Source: Burkholderia sp. Nafp2/4-1b | Lineage (GTDB): Bacteria > Pseudomonadota > Gammaproteobacteria > Burkholderiales > Burkholderiaceae | DNA: 64,000 nt | Assembly (NCBI RefSeq): GCF_003635165.1 | Contig: NZ_ML058597.1 | Span: 1,164,916-1,228,915 of the forward strand | Direction: 5' to 3' | In this document: in pieces, positions 18,455-27,420 of the stretch | Layout of the letters: each line of letters opens with the position of its first letter | How positions within the stretch are numbered: the first letter of the stretch is position 1 | Program-made: the position numbers and the translations under genes | The notes under the pieces: generated by a model | The model's input: only the letters and a program-made list of their open reading frames with translations | Databases searched by the model: none | What the model was told of the DNA's origin: nothing

Positions 18455-19009
18455 CTATTCCGGAAACGGCAAATCGGTTTGTCCGTCCGCGCGCATCCCG
18501 AACGTGTTCAGCGTCATCGCCACGAGCGCGTAATAGCCGAGCAGCGCGACGAGGTTCACGACGGTTTCGTGGCCGAAACGCGCCTGCGCGCGTGCGAACG
18601 TCGCGTCGCTCACCCGCCGTGTGTCGTACAGCTCGGTTGCGAACGCATGGATCAGCGCATCGTCGTCCGATTCGAACGTCGGCTCGACGCCGCGCCGGAT
18701 CGCGTCGGCCGTCGCCGCCGGCACGCCGGCGTCGAGCGCGATCGGATGATGGATGTGCCACTCGGCCTGCGAGCGCCAGCGCGCGGCCGTCACGAGAATC
18801 GCGAGCTCCGACAGCCGCAGCGACAAACCCGTGCGATAGCGGCAGAACGCGCCCAACCGCTGCGCATGCTGCGCGAGCTCGGGGCTCGCGATCCAGCCGA
18901 GGAACGGCCCGTTCAGGTTGCCGCGCGGGCCGCTGAGGATCTCGGCGAGCACGGCCTTCTGCTCGTCGGTGGCCGACGCGGGATCAAAGGGAGGCAGTCT
19001 GTCTGTCAT
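18455..19009 (-). CDS. Carboxymuconolactone decarboxylase (AhpD-like fold) family protein
   Basis: A 184-aa all-helical protein of the CMD/AhpD superfamily (LSLRLSELAILVTAARW, ALIHAFATELYD, LVALLGYYALVAMTLN). The redox CxxC of AhpD is absent; the equivalent position reads EWHIHH, the EWxxH variant, so it is unlikely to be a disulfide-based peroxidase. It starts 25 bp after the aminotransferase stop and is the last gene of the ABC/C45-hydrolase operon. Its reaction is unknown; CMD proteins of this type are often decarboxylases or lactone-acting enzymes in catabolic operons. Confidence 0.82.
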   Translation of the reverse strand: MTDRLPPFDPASATDEQKAVLAEILSGPRGNLNGPFLGWIASPELAQHAQRLGAFCRYRTGLSLRLSELAILVTAARWRSQAEWHIHHPIALDAGVPAATADAIRRGVEPTFESDDDALIHAFATELYDTRRVSDATFARAQARFGHETVVNLVALLGYYALVAMTLNTFGMRADGQTDLPFPE

Positions 19010-19034
19010 GGTGACAATTCGGTGAGGTCGGGGT

Positions 19035-20369
19035 TCACGCGCCGGCCGACGCGAGTGCCGCGTCGATCGCGCCGGACAGCCGTTCGACGATCGTGTCGAC
19101 CTGCTGCGCGGTGCACACGAACGGCGGCGCGACCAGGATGTGATCGCCGTGCACGCCGTCGATCGTGCCGCCCATCGGATACACCATCAGGCCGCGCTGC
19201 ATCGCCTCACGCTTGACCGCCGCATGCAGCTTCCGCGCGGGATCGAACGTCGCCTTGCTGTCGCGATCTCGCACGAGTTCGACGCCGACGAACAGCCCGC
19301 GGCCACGCACGTCGCCAACATGCGGATGCGCGGCGTAATGCTCGCGCAGCGACGCACGCAGTTGCTCGCCGCGCGCCTTCACGTTGTCGAGCAGCTTCTC
19401 TTCGGCGATCACGCGCTGCACTTCGAGCGCGGCCGCGCAGGCCGTTGCATGACCAAGATACGTGTGGCCGTGCTGGAAGAAACCCGAGCCGTCGACGATG
19501 GTGCGGTAGATGCGGTCGCTGACCAGCGTCGCGCCGATCGGCTGGTAGCCCGCGCCGAGCCCTTTCGCGATCGTCAGCAGGTCGGGCGCGACGCCGTCTT
19601 CGTCGCATGCGAACAGGTAACCGGTGCGCCCCATCCCCGACATGATTTCGTCGAGGATCAGCAGCACGCCGTACTTGTCGCACACCGCGCGAATCTTCTT
19701 CAGGTAAGTGCGCACCGGCGGCACCGCGCCGGCCGTCGCACCGACCACCGTTTCCGCGACGAATGCCGCGACGTTCTCCGCGCCAAGTTCGACGATCTTC
19801 TGGTCGAGCTCGTCGGCAAGGCGCTGTGCATACGCTTCGTCGGTCTCGCCTGCCGCCTGGTCGCGATACGCGTAGCACGGGCTTACGTGATGCGCTTCGA
19901 TCAGCAGCGGCAGAAACGGCTCGCGCCGCCATGCGTTGCCGCCGATCGCGAGCGCGCCAAGCGTGTTGCCGTGATAGCTCTGGCGGCGCGCGATGAAATG
20001 GCGGCGCTGCGGTTCGCCCTTCTCGACGAAATACTGGCGCGCGAGCTTGAGCGCGGCCTCGACCGCCTCGGAGCCGCCCGACACGAAGTACACGTGTTCG
20101 AGCCCGGCCGGCGCGGCCGCGACGAGCCGGTCGGCCAGTTCCTCGGCCACCTCGGTCGTGAAGAACGACGTATGCGCGTACGGCAGTTGCTGCGCCTGGC
20201 GCTTGATCGCGTCGATCACGCGCTGGTTGCTGTGGCCGAGACACGAAACGGCCGCGCCGCCGCATGCGTCGATATAGCGTTTGCCGGTCGAATCGATGAT
20301 TTCGATGCCGTCGCCTGCGACTGCGACGGGCAAGGTGGCGCGCGGTGCGCGATGAAAAACGGTCGTCAT
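19035..20369 (-). CDS. Class III PLP-dependent aminotransferase
   Basis: A 444-aa omega-aminotransferase-type enzyme. Conserved elements are FVSGGSEAVEAALKLAR (cofactor phosphate), the PLP Asp in LLILDEIMSGMGRTG, and the Schiff-base Lys in TIAKGLGAGYQPIGA. It transfers an amino group from a substrate with a terminal or beta amine. The ATG at 20369 (MTTVFHRA) is preferred to one four codons upstream. It lies directly after the C45 hydrolase gene, suggesting that it deaminates the product released by that enzyme. Confidence 0.9.
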   Translation of the reverse strand: MTTVFHRAPRATLPVAVAGDGIEIIDSTGKRYIDACGGAAVSCLGHSNQRVIDAIKRQAQQLPYAHTSFFTTEVAEELADRLVAAAPAGLEHVYFVSGGSEAVEAALKLARQYFVEKGEPQRRHFIARRQSYHGNTLGALAIGGNAWRREPFLPLLIEAHHVSPCYAYRDQAAGETDEAYAQRLADELDQKIVELGAENVAAFVAETVVGATAGAVPPVRTYLKKIRAVCDKYGVLLILDEIMSGMGRTGYLFACDEDGVAPDLLTIAKGLGAGYQPIGATLVSDRIYRTIVDGSGFFQHGHTYLGHATACAAALEVQRVIAEEKLLDNVKARGEQLRASLREHYAAHPHVGDVRGRGLFVGVELVRDRDSKATFDPARKLHAAVKREAMQRGLMVYPMGGTIDGVHGDHILVAPPFVCTAQQVDTIVERLSGAIDAALASAGA

Positions 20370-20384
20370 GCGTTGCCTCATGGA

Positions 20385-21434
20385 TCAGGACGCGCTCGGC
20401 GCGTACGCGGACGGCACGATGCGTGTCGCAAAGCGCTGCGTGCCGTGTTGATGAACGGTGAAGTCGATCGCGGCGTCGCTAATCGCGAACACCGCGGTCG
20501 CCAGCGTGTTTTCGTCGTCGGGGTCGGCCGGATCGTCGCGATAGATCGGCAGCCCTTCCGGTGCGCGATCGCCGAGCACGCGCAGCAGCGCGGCTTCGTC
20601 GATCGCGTCGATGTTCAGTGTCAGCGCATCGACGCGCCGCTGACGGTCGGCGGACGACTGCGTGACGATCTGCGCTTCCGCGTCGCAGCCCGGATGCACG
20701 AGATGATTCGCGTGGCCGCTGAGTTGCGAGACATCGACGACCGAACAGCGCGCGACGCTCGCCTCGATACTCAGCACGCGTGAATCGCCGGTCGCGCCGA
20801 GCGTGTGGTGAAAGCCGCTCGCGCGCGCATGCGTGCGCAGCACGTCGGCGGCTGCGTCGAGCGACGTCGCGTCGAGCACCGCGCGCGCGAGGATCATCCG
20901 CGGCACGCCAACCGCCGGCGTACGAATCCGCAGGTTGTTGATCGCCTGCGCGATGCCCGCGCGGTTCGCCGCGAACGTATGCCCGGGCAGCGAGCCCGGG
21001 TAATAGAAGCTGATGAAGCCGGGCTTTCCCTGCGGCTGCACGTCGACGAGCAGGCAGCGCTCGCGCAGGTACGGATCGCCGTCCTCGTTGTGCGCGATCC
21101 AGCGCGTGCCGTGCGCATCGCGCGCGGCGAGCGTCGTGCAGCCGTCCGGTGCGTTGTGGATCAGTTCGCCGCGGCAATTCCACAGGAAGATGTCCTCGGC
21201 CGGCCAGCCGACACCGGCCGCGATCCCGTCCAGTTCCGCGACGAGCTCGGGGTACGCGGCCAGCGCGGCCTGCCGCAGCGCGGCGACGAACGGATGGCCG
21301 CGCCAGCGGCGCACGGCCTGCCATGCGCCGCTCTGCTGCATGTACGTATCGAACACGGGGCGGGCAAGCTCGCCGAGGCGCACGCCGATGTCGAACGGCG
21401 CGCCGGCGATGACGGGAGTAAGGGAAAGCGGCAT
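20385..21434 (-). CDS. C45-family Ntn-hydrolase (acyl-CoA:6-APA acyltransferase-like)
   Basis: A 349-aa member of the peptidase C45 family, whose founder is the fungal isopenicillin N acyltransferase. The motif APDGCTT places the nucleophile at C99; in this family the chain cleaves itself between Gly and Cys to expose it. WIAHNEDGDP and the downstream GHANHLVHP block are also typical. It has no signal peptide. It lies 20 bp after an amino-acid ABC ATPase gene and before an aminotransferase, so it probably hydrolyses an imported N-acyl amino acid, beta-lactam-like or peptide-like amide (inference). Confidence 0.85.
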   Translation of the reverse strand: MPLSLTPVIAGAPFDIGVRLGELARPVFDTYMQQSGAWQAVRRWRGHPFVAALRQAALAAYPELVAELDGIAAGVGWPAEDIFLWNCRGELIHNAPDGCTTLAARDAHGTRWIAHNEDGDPYLRERCLLVDVQPQGKPGFISFYYPGSLPGHTFAANRAGIAQAINNLRIRTPAVGVPRMILARAVLDATSLDAAADVLRTHARASGFHHTLGATGDSRVLSIEASVARCSVVDVSQLSGHANHLVHPGCDAEAQIVTQSSADRQRRVDALTLNIDAIDEAALLRVLGDRAPEGLPIYRDDPADPDDENTLATAVFAISDAAIDFTVHQHGTQRFATRIVPSAYAPSAS

Positions 21435-21454
21435 GTCGGATGAGTCGATCTGGT

Positions 21455-22183
21455 TCAGGACACGTGTTTCAGGAAATCCTTCAGGCGCGGTGTCGGCGGC
21501 CGGTCGATCAGCTCGACCGGGTGGCCGTCCTCGGCGATACCGCCTTGATCCATGAACAACAGCCGCGTGCCGACCCGTTTCGCGAAGCCGATCTCATGCG
21601 TGACGACGATCATCGTCATCCCTTCGGTCGCGAGATCCTGCATCACTTTCAGCACTTCGTGACGCAATTCCGGATCGAGCGCCGACGTCGGCTCGTCGAA
21701 CAGCATCAGCCGCGGCCGGATCGCCAGCGCACGCGCGATCGCGACGCGCTGCTGCTGCCCGCCGGACAGCTCCGACGGGTAGTGATTCGCGCGCGATTCG
21801 AGACCGACCTTGTCCAGCAGCGCCATCGCCTGGTCGCGCGCATCGGCACGCGATGCGCCACGCACCTGCATCGGCCCGAACATCACGTTCTCGAGCGCGG
21901 TCATTTGCGGAAACAGGTTGAACTGCTGGAACACCATGCCGGCTTCGAGCCGGATGTTGCGAATCGTCGTCGCGTTGCCGCGCACGCTCTGGCCGTCGAC
22001 CAGCAGCTCGCCGCCGGAGATTTTCTCGAGCGCGTTGATACAGCGCAGCATCGTCGATTTACCCGAGCCCGACGGACCGACCACGACGACCACCTCGCCC
22101 GCGTCGATCTTCAGGTCGATATTCTTCAGCACCGGTACATGGCCGAAGCTCTTCGACACGTTCTGGAATTCGATCATGCTCAT
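21455..22183 (-). CDS. Polar amino acid ABC transporter ATP-binding protein (GlnQ/HisP type)
   Basis: A 242-aa ABC ATPase with Walker A GPSGSGKS (36-43), signature [15 protein letters not shown], Walker [15 protein letters not shown] and the switch His in VVTHEIGFA, very close to GlnQ. It energises uptake through the permease encoded just upstream, whose stop overlaps its start (ATGA at 22180-22183). Confidence 0.94.
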   Translation of the reverse strand: MSMIEFQNVSKSFGHVPVLKNIDLKIDAGEVVVVVGPSGSGKSTMLRCINALEKISGGELLVDGQSVRGNATTIRNIRLEAGMVFQQFNLFPQMTALENVMFGPMQVRGASRADARDQAMALLDKVGLESRANHYPSELSGGQQQRVAIARALAIRPRLMLFDEPTSALDPELRHEVLKVMQDLATEGMTMIVVTHEIGFAKRVGTRLLFMDQGGIAEDGHPVELIDRPPTPRLKDFLKHVS

Positions 22184-22836
22184 AAGATCCTCATCCGCTT
22201 TTCGACGAGCCGCAGCGTCAGCGTCATCGCGCCGGTCAGCAGCAGGTAGATGACGGCCACCGCGCTCCAGATTTCAACCGCCTGGAAATTGCCGGCAATG
22301 ATTTCCTGCCCCTTGCGCGTGAGCTCGCCGACGCCGATCACGATGAACAGCGACGTGTCCTTCAGGCTCACGATGCACTGGTTGCCGAGCGGCGGAATCA
22401 GCCGCCGGAACGCCAGCGGCCCGACGATCTTCAGCAGCACACGCGGCATCGACAACCCCATCGCGAGCCCCGCTTCCGTCAGCCCCTTCGGGATCGACAG
22501 CAGCGCGCCGCGCACCACTTCCGCGAGATACGCGCCGGAATTCACCGTGATCGCGATGATCGCGGCCGTCAGGCCGTCGATGCGGATATGCGCGAGCAGC
22601 GGCAGCGCGAAGTACAGGAACATCACCTGCACGACGATCGGCGTGCCGCGGATCAATTCAATATAAACCTGTGCGAGCACGTTCATCGCCTTCGGTCCGT
22701 ATGCGCGGAACATGCCCGCGATCATCCCGACGATGAAGCCGCCCACCAGCCCGAACAATGCGATGAACACCGTCAAGCGGACCCCGTCCATCAGGTCCGG
22801 CAACGCCGCCCAGATCGCCGACCAATCGAAATTCAC
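22180..22836 (-). CDS. Polar amino acid ABC transporter permease (GlnP type)
   Basis: A 218-aa integral membrane protein with about five helices and the EAA loop EAGLAMGLSMPRVLLKIVGP that docks the ATPase. A GTG start at 22836 follows a GGGAG ribosome site at good spacing and gives the family length; upstream in-frame codons would read through the leader. Only one permease gene is present, so it should form a homodimer. Confidence 0.9.
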   Translation of the reverse strand: MNFDWSAIWAALPDLMDGVRLTVFIALFGLVGGFIVGMIAGMFRAYGPKAMNVLAQVYIELIRGTPIVVQVMFLYFALPLLAHIRIDGLTAAIIAITVNSGAYLAEVVRGALLSIPKGLTEAGLAMGLSMPRVLLKIVGPLAFRRLIPPLGNQCIVSLKDTSLFIVIGVGELTRKGQEIIAGNFQAVEIWSAVAVIYLLLTGAMTLTLRLVEKRMRIL

Positions 22837-22902
22837 GTGTCGCTCCCCGTTCGATTCAAGACCGGCGCGGCCGCCGGGCCGCGCCATGTTGCGCCATCAC
22901 GC

Positions 22903-23655
22903 TCACATCTTCGGCGGCTCGGCGCCGAACCACTTCTTGTAGATCTGCGCGTAGCGGCCATCGGCCTTGATCTTCACGAGCGACGCGTTGACCTTCGGCA
23001 CGAGCGCGCTGCCCTTCGGGAAGCCGATCCCGTACTTGTCGCCGCTGACCGGCTGGCCCGCGACCTTCACCTTGCCCTTGCCTTCGTTGTTCACGAAGAA
23101 CAGCACGTTCGGCGTGTCGTGCATCGCCGCGTCGACACGGCCGGCCTCGAGCACGAGGTACGCCTGGTCGATGTTCGGGAACTGGCGAATCTCCTTCGGC
23201 TTCAGGTGCGCCTTGATCCAGTCGATCGTCGCGGTGCCGGTTTTCGCGGCGATCACCTTGCCGTTCAGGTCGTCGATCGACTTGATCGACGTGTTGTCGG
23301 CCTGCACCATCGCCGCGAGGCCGCTGTCGTAATACGGCGCGGAGAAGTCGATCGCCTTCTTCCGCTCTTCCTTGATCGTCATCCCCGACAGCGCGACGTC
23401 GATGTTCTGCGTCTGCAGCGCCGGAATCAGGCCCGCGAAATCCATCGGCTGGATCGTGTACTTCCAGCCCTGGTCCTTCGCGATCTCCGCCCACAGGTCG
23501 AGATCGAAGCCGACGTACTTGTCGCCCTGCTTGAACTCGAACGGCATGAACGACGTGTCGGTCCCGACGACGAGCGTCTTGGTGTCCGCGTGCGCGATGC
23601 TGGCGCCGAGCGCGGCAGCGACCGCGACGGCTTTCAGGAAGGAACGGCGACTCAT
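22903..23655 (-). CDS. Amino acid ABC transporter substrate-binding protein (GlnH type)
   Basis: A 250-aa family 3 solute-binding protein with a signal peptide (MSRRSFLKAVAVAAALGASIAHA; the SRRSFLK start is Tat-like). The core motifs TDTSFMPFEFK, GFDLDLWAEIAK and SGMTIKEERKKAIDFS are typical of glutamine/polar amino-acid binders. The ATG at 23655 has GGAG at the right distance. It is the first gene of a six-gene operon and has its own promoter at 23743-23772. Confidence 0.92.
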   Translation of the reverse strand: MSRRSFLKAVAVAAALGASIAHADTKTLVVGTDTSFMPFEFKQGDKYVGFDLDLWAEIAKDQGWKYTIQPMDFAGLIPALQTQNIDVALSGMTIKEERKKAIDFSAPYYDSGLAAMVQADNTSIKSIDDLNGKVIAAKTGTATIDWIKAHLKPKEIRQFPNIDQAYLVLEAGRVDAAMHDTPNVLFFVNNEGKGKVKVAGQPVSGDKYGIGFPKGSALVPKVNASLVKIKADGRYAQIYKKWFGAEPPKM

Positions 23656-24031
23656 GGCATTTCTCCGCATGATTGAGCGATGTACCCGGCCGGCTGGCCG
23701 GGGACCGACGACATCAAGCCGCACCGCAACATGCGATGTCGAATTAGACCTTAGTGCAACAAGTGTTGTCAACACGGATACTACGACAACAAAAAAATGC
23801 GCAACAGGAAAATGCATCGAGACAAACCCGAGCCGGAACGGGCGGGATTGATCGGAGGAAAGGGGATGGAGCGGGGACGCCGTGCAGAAAATGCGGGCAG
23901 GCGCGCGCGGTGGCGCCTGAAGTCGCGGATGGCGCGGATGGCGCCGTGTGCGCGACTGTTGTTGCGGCCGTCTGGTGCCGCTGGTGCCCGCACGCACGAG
24001 CCGGCGCGGGCGTCACGGGTTCACTCCGTCG
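23656..24031. other. Intergenic region between ABC operon and MAPEG gene
   Basis: The first ~120 bp form the leader and promoter of the ABC/C45 operon, with an A+T-rich core around 23740-23810. The remaining ~220 bp up to the MAPEG stop are G+C-rich with purine-rich imperfect repeats (gcggatggc twice near 23928-23945). No credible gene was found. Confidence 0.4.
23743..23775 (-). promoter_or_regulatory. Promoter with overlapping palindrome for the ABC/C45-hydrolase operon
   Basis: On the minus strand TTGACA (23772-23767), an 18-bp spacer and TCTAAT (23748-23743) form a strong vegetative promoter about 90 bp before the binding-protein ATG. A perfect inverted repeat, GTGTTG-T-CAACAC (23763-23775), covers the -35. 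A repressor bound there would block polymerase; the regulator is not encoded next door. Confidence 0.65.
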
Positions 24032-24403
24032 TCACGGCGTCGCGAAGAACAGCGCGACGACGCAGGCCATCCCGCCGGACCACACGAGCGAACGCAGCGT
24101 CGCCCAGTTCAGCAGATACATCAGCGCGTACACGACGCGAATCGCGACGAACGCCATCGCGAGCTGGTCGACGTGGTGCGCGTTCGCACCGTTGTGCCAT
24201 GCGACCACCAGCGCGGCGGTGAACAGCGCGAACGCTTCCCACGCGTTCTGGTGCGCGGCCTGCGCCCGCGCACGCCAGCCTTCGAGCTTCGCCAGGTACT
24301 CGCGCGGCGTGTGGTTGTCGTAGCCCTTGCGGGCCTTGGCCAGGAACGTCATCGGGAACGGCAGCAGCGCGACGATGAACAGGCACAGCTGGGACGTCGT
24401 CAT
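24032..24403 (-). CDS. MAPEG-family membrane protein
   Basis: A 123-aa protein with four hydrophobic helices and the MAPEG hallmark region RAQAAHQNAWEAFALFTAA after the first loop. Bacterial members are small membrane proteins related to microsomal glutathione transferases, but most have no proven activity. A GGAGGAG ribosome site precedes the ATG. It appears monocistronic. Confidence 0.82.
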   Translation of the reverse strand: MTTSQLCLFIVALLPFPMTFLAKARKGYDNHTPREYLAKLEGWRARAQAAHQNAWEAFALFTAALVVAWHNGANAHHVDQLAMAFVAIRVVYALMYLLNWATLRSLVWSGGMACVVALFFATP

Positions 24404-24705
24404 CCAGTCTCCTCCTTTATGATTACATTGCTCAATGACATGGTCGCGCAGAGCTTAGCATCGGCTGCCCGGTTCGCGCACCGGTTTTCTAGACGGGAGA
24501 CTCGGCATTCCACGCTGCCAAAGGCCGTGACGGCATGGATCCTCCGCAAAAAATTCCACCAAATCACGGACAAATACGTTAATTAAAACTGGTCGAACAC
24601 CAATAAGATAGCGTTCAACACTGGCTCGGTGCGTTACCGCGCCAGCCTTGCTGATCCGCGCCGCATCGCAGCGCGCACCGAACGACTTTCGACCCGAGCC
24701 CGCCC
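24404..24705. other. Intergenic region upstream of alanine racemase
   Basis: This gap of 302 bp separates the divergent MAPEG and racemase genes. It has a notably A+T-rich tract at 24540-24615 (runs such as acgttaattaaaactgg and caataagatagcg), which is the likely promoter zone for the racemase. No clear operator, RNA gene or small coding frame was found. Confidence 0.35.
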
Positions 24706-25827
24706 ATGCCCCGTCCTATCGTCGCCCATATCCGTCCCGACGCCATCCGCCACAACCTCGACTTCATCCGCCGCACGGCCGCGCAATCGCGTGTCTGGGC
24801 CGTGATCAAGGCCAACGCATACGGCCACGGCATCGAGCGCATTTATCCGGGCCTCGCGGCCGCCGACGGCATCGCGCTGCTCGATCTCGACGAAGCCGTG
24901 CGCGTGCGCGAGCTCGGCTGGGACAAGCCGGTGCTGCTGCTCGAAGGGATCTTCGAGCCGGCCGACGTCGAACTCGCCGATCGCCACCGGCTGACGGTGG
25001 CCGTGCACTGCGACGAGCAGCTCGACCTGCTGATCGCCGCGAAGCCGCGGCAGCCGATCGACATCCAGCTGAAGATGAACTCCGGGATGAACCGGCTCGG
25101 CTACCGGCCGCACGCGTTTCGCGCCGCGTGGGAACGCGCGGCGGCCGCGCCGTCGATCGGCAAGATCACACTGATGATGCATTTCGCGAACGCCGACGAA
25201 GGGGAAGTCGACTGGCAGCTCGAGCAGTTCGATGCGGCCACGGCGGGGATTCCTGGCGAGCGCTCGACGTCGAATTCGGCGGCCGTGCTGTGGCATCCGC
25301 GCGCGCACCGCGACTGGGTGCGCCCGGGCACGATCCTGTACGGCGCGTCGCCGACGGGCGCGGCGCGGCACATCGCCGACACGCCGCTTACGGCCGCGAT
25401 GACGCTGACCAGCAAGATCATCGGCGTACAGACGCTCGCGCCGGATGAAACGGTCGGATATGGCCGCCGCTTCACCGCCGACCGGCCGATGCGGATCGGC
25501 GTCGTCGCGTGCGGCTACGCGGACGGCTATCCGCGCCACGCGCCGACCGGCACGCCGATCGCGGTGGAGGGCGTGATCACGCGTGTGGTCGGCCGCGTGT
25601 CGATGGACATGCTGACCGTCGACCTGACGCCGTGCCCGAACGCGGGCATCGGCTCGAGCGTCGAGCTGTGGGGCGACCAGGTGAAGGTGGACGACGTCGC
25701 GGAAGCCAGCGGCACGATCGGCTACGAGCTGATGTGCGCGCTCGCGCGCCGCGTGCCGGTCGTGATCGTGCCGCCGGGCGCGTCGACGGTCGAGCCGGCG
25801 GTGCGCACGGGCAGCTACGGGCGATAA
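24706..25827 (+). CDS. alr: Alanine racemase
   Basis: A 373-aa fold-type III PLP racemase that makes D-alanine for peptidoglycan, or L-alanine from D-alanine in catabolism. The PLP Lys is K35 in [12 protein letters not shown], and the second catalytic base is the Tyr of [17 protein letters not shown] is also conserved. The gene is monocistronic and divergent from the MAPEG gene. Whether it is the biosynthetic or the catabolic (DadX-like) enzyme cannot be told from sequence alone, as no dadA is nearby. Confidence 0.95.
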   Translation: MPRPIVAHIRPDAIRHNLDFIRRTAAQSRVWAVIKANAYGHGIERIYPGLAAADGIALLDLDEAVRVRELGWDKPVLLLEGIFEPADVELADRHRLTVAVHCDEQLDLLIAAKPRQPIDIQLKMNSGMNRLGYRPHAFRAAWERAAAAPSIGKITLMMHFANADEGEVDWQLEQFDAATAGIPGERSTSNSAAVLWHPRAHRDWVRPGTILYGASPTGAARHIADTPLTAAMTLTSKIIGVQTLAPDETVGYGRRFTADRPMRIGVVACGYADGYPRHAPTGTPIAVEGVITRVVGRVSMDMLTVDLTPCPNAGIGSSVELWGDQVKVDDVAEASGTIGYELMCALARRVPVVIVPPGASTVEPAVRTGSYGR

Positions 25828-26019
25828 CGACGGTCGTGGATGCAGTGGCGGCGGCACGCTTGTGCGTCGTGACGCATCCGGATCTTCAAGCGTCCGCCTG
25901 CGGGTCGCGTCGAGCGGCCCGTTCGTTTTCGTGGCGTTTGCCCGACGTGCCCGCGTGTGCGCCACGCAAGCCCTGCTCACGGAAACGCGCTACCGCCCTG
26001 CCGCTGCGTGCGCGACGCC

Positions 26020-26814
26020 TTACGAACGCCACGTCGGCTTGCGTTTCTCCAGGAACGCGTCGATCCCCTCGCCGGCATCCTCTTCCATCATGTTGCGCGC
26101 CATCACGTCGCTCGCGAACGCGTAGGCGTCGTCTAGCGGCAACTCGCGCTGCCGGTAGAACATCTGCTTGCCGTAGCGCACCGCCGCGGGGCTCTTCGCG
26201 ACGATCTCCGCGACCTTGCGCGCGACGGCCGCATCGAGCGCATCCTCGGGCACCGCTTCGTTGACGAGGCCCCACGCAGCCGCCGTCGCCGCATCGACGA
26301 AACGCCCGGTGACGAGCATGTCGAACGCGCGCTTCGCCGATACGTTGCGGCTCAAAGCAACAGCAGGTGTCGAGCAGAACAGCCCGACGTTGATACCGGA
26401 AACCGCGAAGCGCGCGGTGTCGGCCGCGATCGCCAGGTCGCACGCGGCGACGAGCTGGCAGCCGGCCGCGGTCGCGATTCCCTGCACCCGCGCGATCACC
26501 GGCACCGGCAACGCACGCATGGCGAGCATCACGCGACTGCAATGCGCGAACAGCGCGCGGTAGTAATCGAGTTCGGGCTTGCCGCGCATCTGCCGCAGGT
26601 CGTGGCCCGCGCAGAACGCCTTGCCTTGCGCGGCCAGCACGACGCAGCGCACGTGCGGATCGGCGGCCAGCGATTCGAATGCGTCCTGCAGGCTCGCCAG
26701 CATCGCCTCGGACAGTGCATTGAACTGTTGCGGCCGGTTCAGCCGCAGCGTGACGACGCCGTCGCGGTCTTCGCGCAACAGGATTGGTTCGGGTGTCTCG
26801 TGACTGGATTCCAT
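26020..26814 (-). CDS. Enoyl-CoA hydratase/isomerase family protein (ECHDC3-like)
   Basis: A 264-aa crotonase-fold protein. The oxyanion-hole segments KAFCAGHDLRQM and IATAAGCQLVAACDLAIA are present. The usual first catalytic Glu position reads Gln (GCQL), and the second is lost in the SGINVGLFCSTP block typical of the ECHDC3 subgroup, so simple hydratase activity is doubtful. The ATG at 26814 has a CGGAG ribosome site. It is about 190 bp downstream of cheY on the same strand, probably a separate transcript. Confidence 0.82.
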   Translation of the reverse strand: MESSHETPEPILLREDRDGVVTLRLNRPQQFNALSEAMLASLQDAFESLAADPHVRCVVLAAQGKAFCAGHDLRQMRGKPELDYYRALFAHCSRVMLAMRALPVPVIARVQGIATAAGCQLVAACDLAIAADTARFAVSGINVGLFCSTPAVALSRNVSAKRAFDMLVTGRFVDAATAAAWGLVNEAVPEDALDAAVARKVAEIVAKSPAAVRYGKQMFYRQRELPLDDAYAFASDVMARNMMEEDAGEGIDAFLEKRKPTWRS

Positions 26815-27006
26815 GATGCTCCGCTCGACGGGGTTCGATCGGGCGCGAACAGGCGGCACGGGCGACATGCGGCCGGATTCGCGATCGACATGATCACGAA
26901 TCGTCCTCCACATTGGGTGTGACGTCCAGCGGGGGCCGATCGGACGGCATGCGATGGAAGCCCGTGCACGGGGAAATCCCGGCGCGACGCCCGGCCGCGT
27001 CCGCCG

Positions 27007-27372
27007 TCAGCCCGCGAGCTTCTTCAGCGCGTCGAGCACCGCGTCGCCCTTGAACGGCTTCACGATCCAGCCCTTCACGCCGGCCGCCTTGCCGCGCTCC
27101 TTCATCGCCGGGCTGCTTTCGGTCGTCAGCATCACGACGTTGACCGACGTATTCGCGAGCTCGCCGCGGATCTTCTCGACCATCGTCAGGCCGTCCATGT
27201 TCGGCATGTTGACGTCGCTGATCACGAGGCGCACGCCGGGCGTTGCCTTGAGCTTCGCGAGCCCGTCCTTGCCATCCACCGCCGTCGCGACGTCGAGCCC
27301 GTGATTGCGCAGAAAACCCGCGACTTCGTCGCGCACCGTGCCCGAATCGTCGACCACCAGAATCTTTGCCAT
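27007..27372 (-). CDS. CheY-like single-domain response regulator
   Basis: A 121-aa stand-alone receiver. The acidic pocket D8-D9, phospho-acceptor D53 (ISDVNMPNMDG), switch T83 and K105 (VKPFKG) are all present, so it should be phosphorylated and signal like CheY. The start at 27372 follows a purine-rich GAGGAAG site. It is the last gene of the chemosensory-like operon, 48 bp after the receiver/CheX gene, and is the obvious output of the kinase at its head. The target could be the flagellar motor or another protein. Confidence 0.9.
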   Translation of the reverse strand: MAKILVVDDSGTVRDEVAGFLRNHGLDVATAVDGKDGLAKLKATPGVRLVISDVNMPNMDGLTMVEKIRGELANTSVNVVMLTTESSPAMKERGKAAGVKGWIVKPFKGDAVLDALKKLAG

Positions 27373-27420
27373 GCCTTCTTCCTCTTTCGTCATTGCCGAC
27401 TTCAACAGTCGATATTCCAT

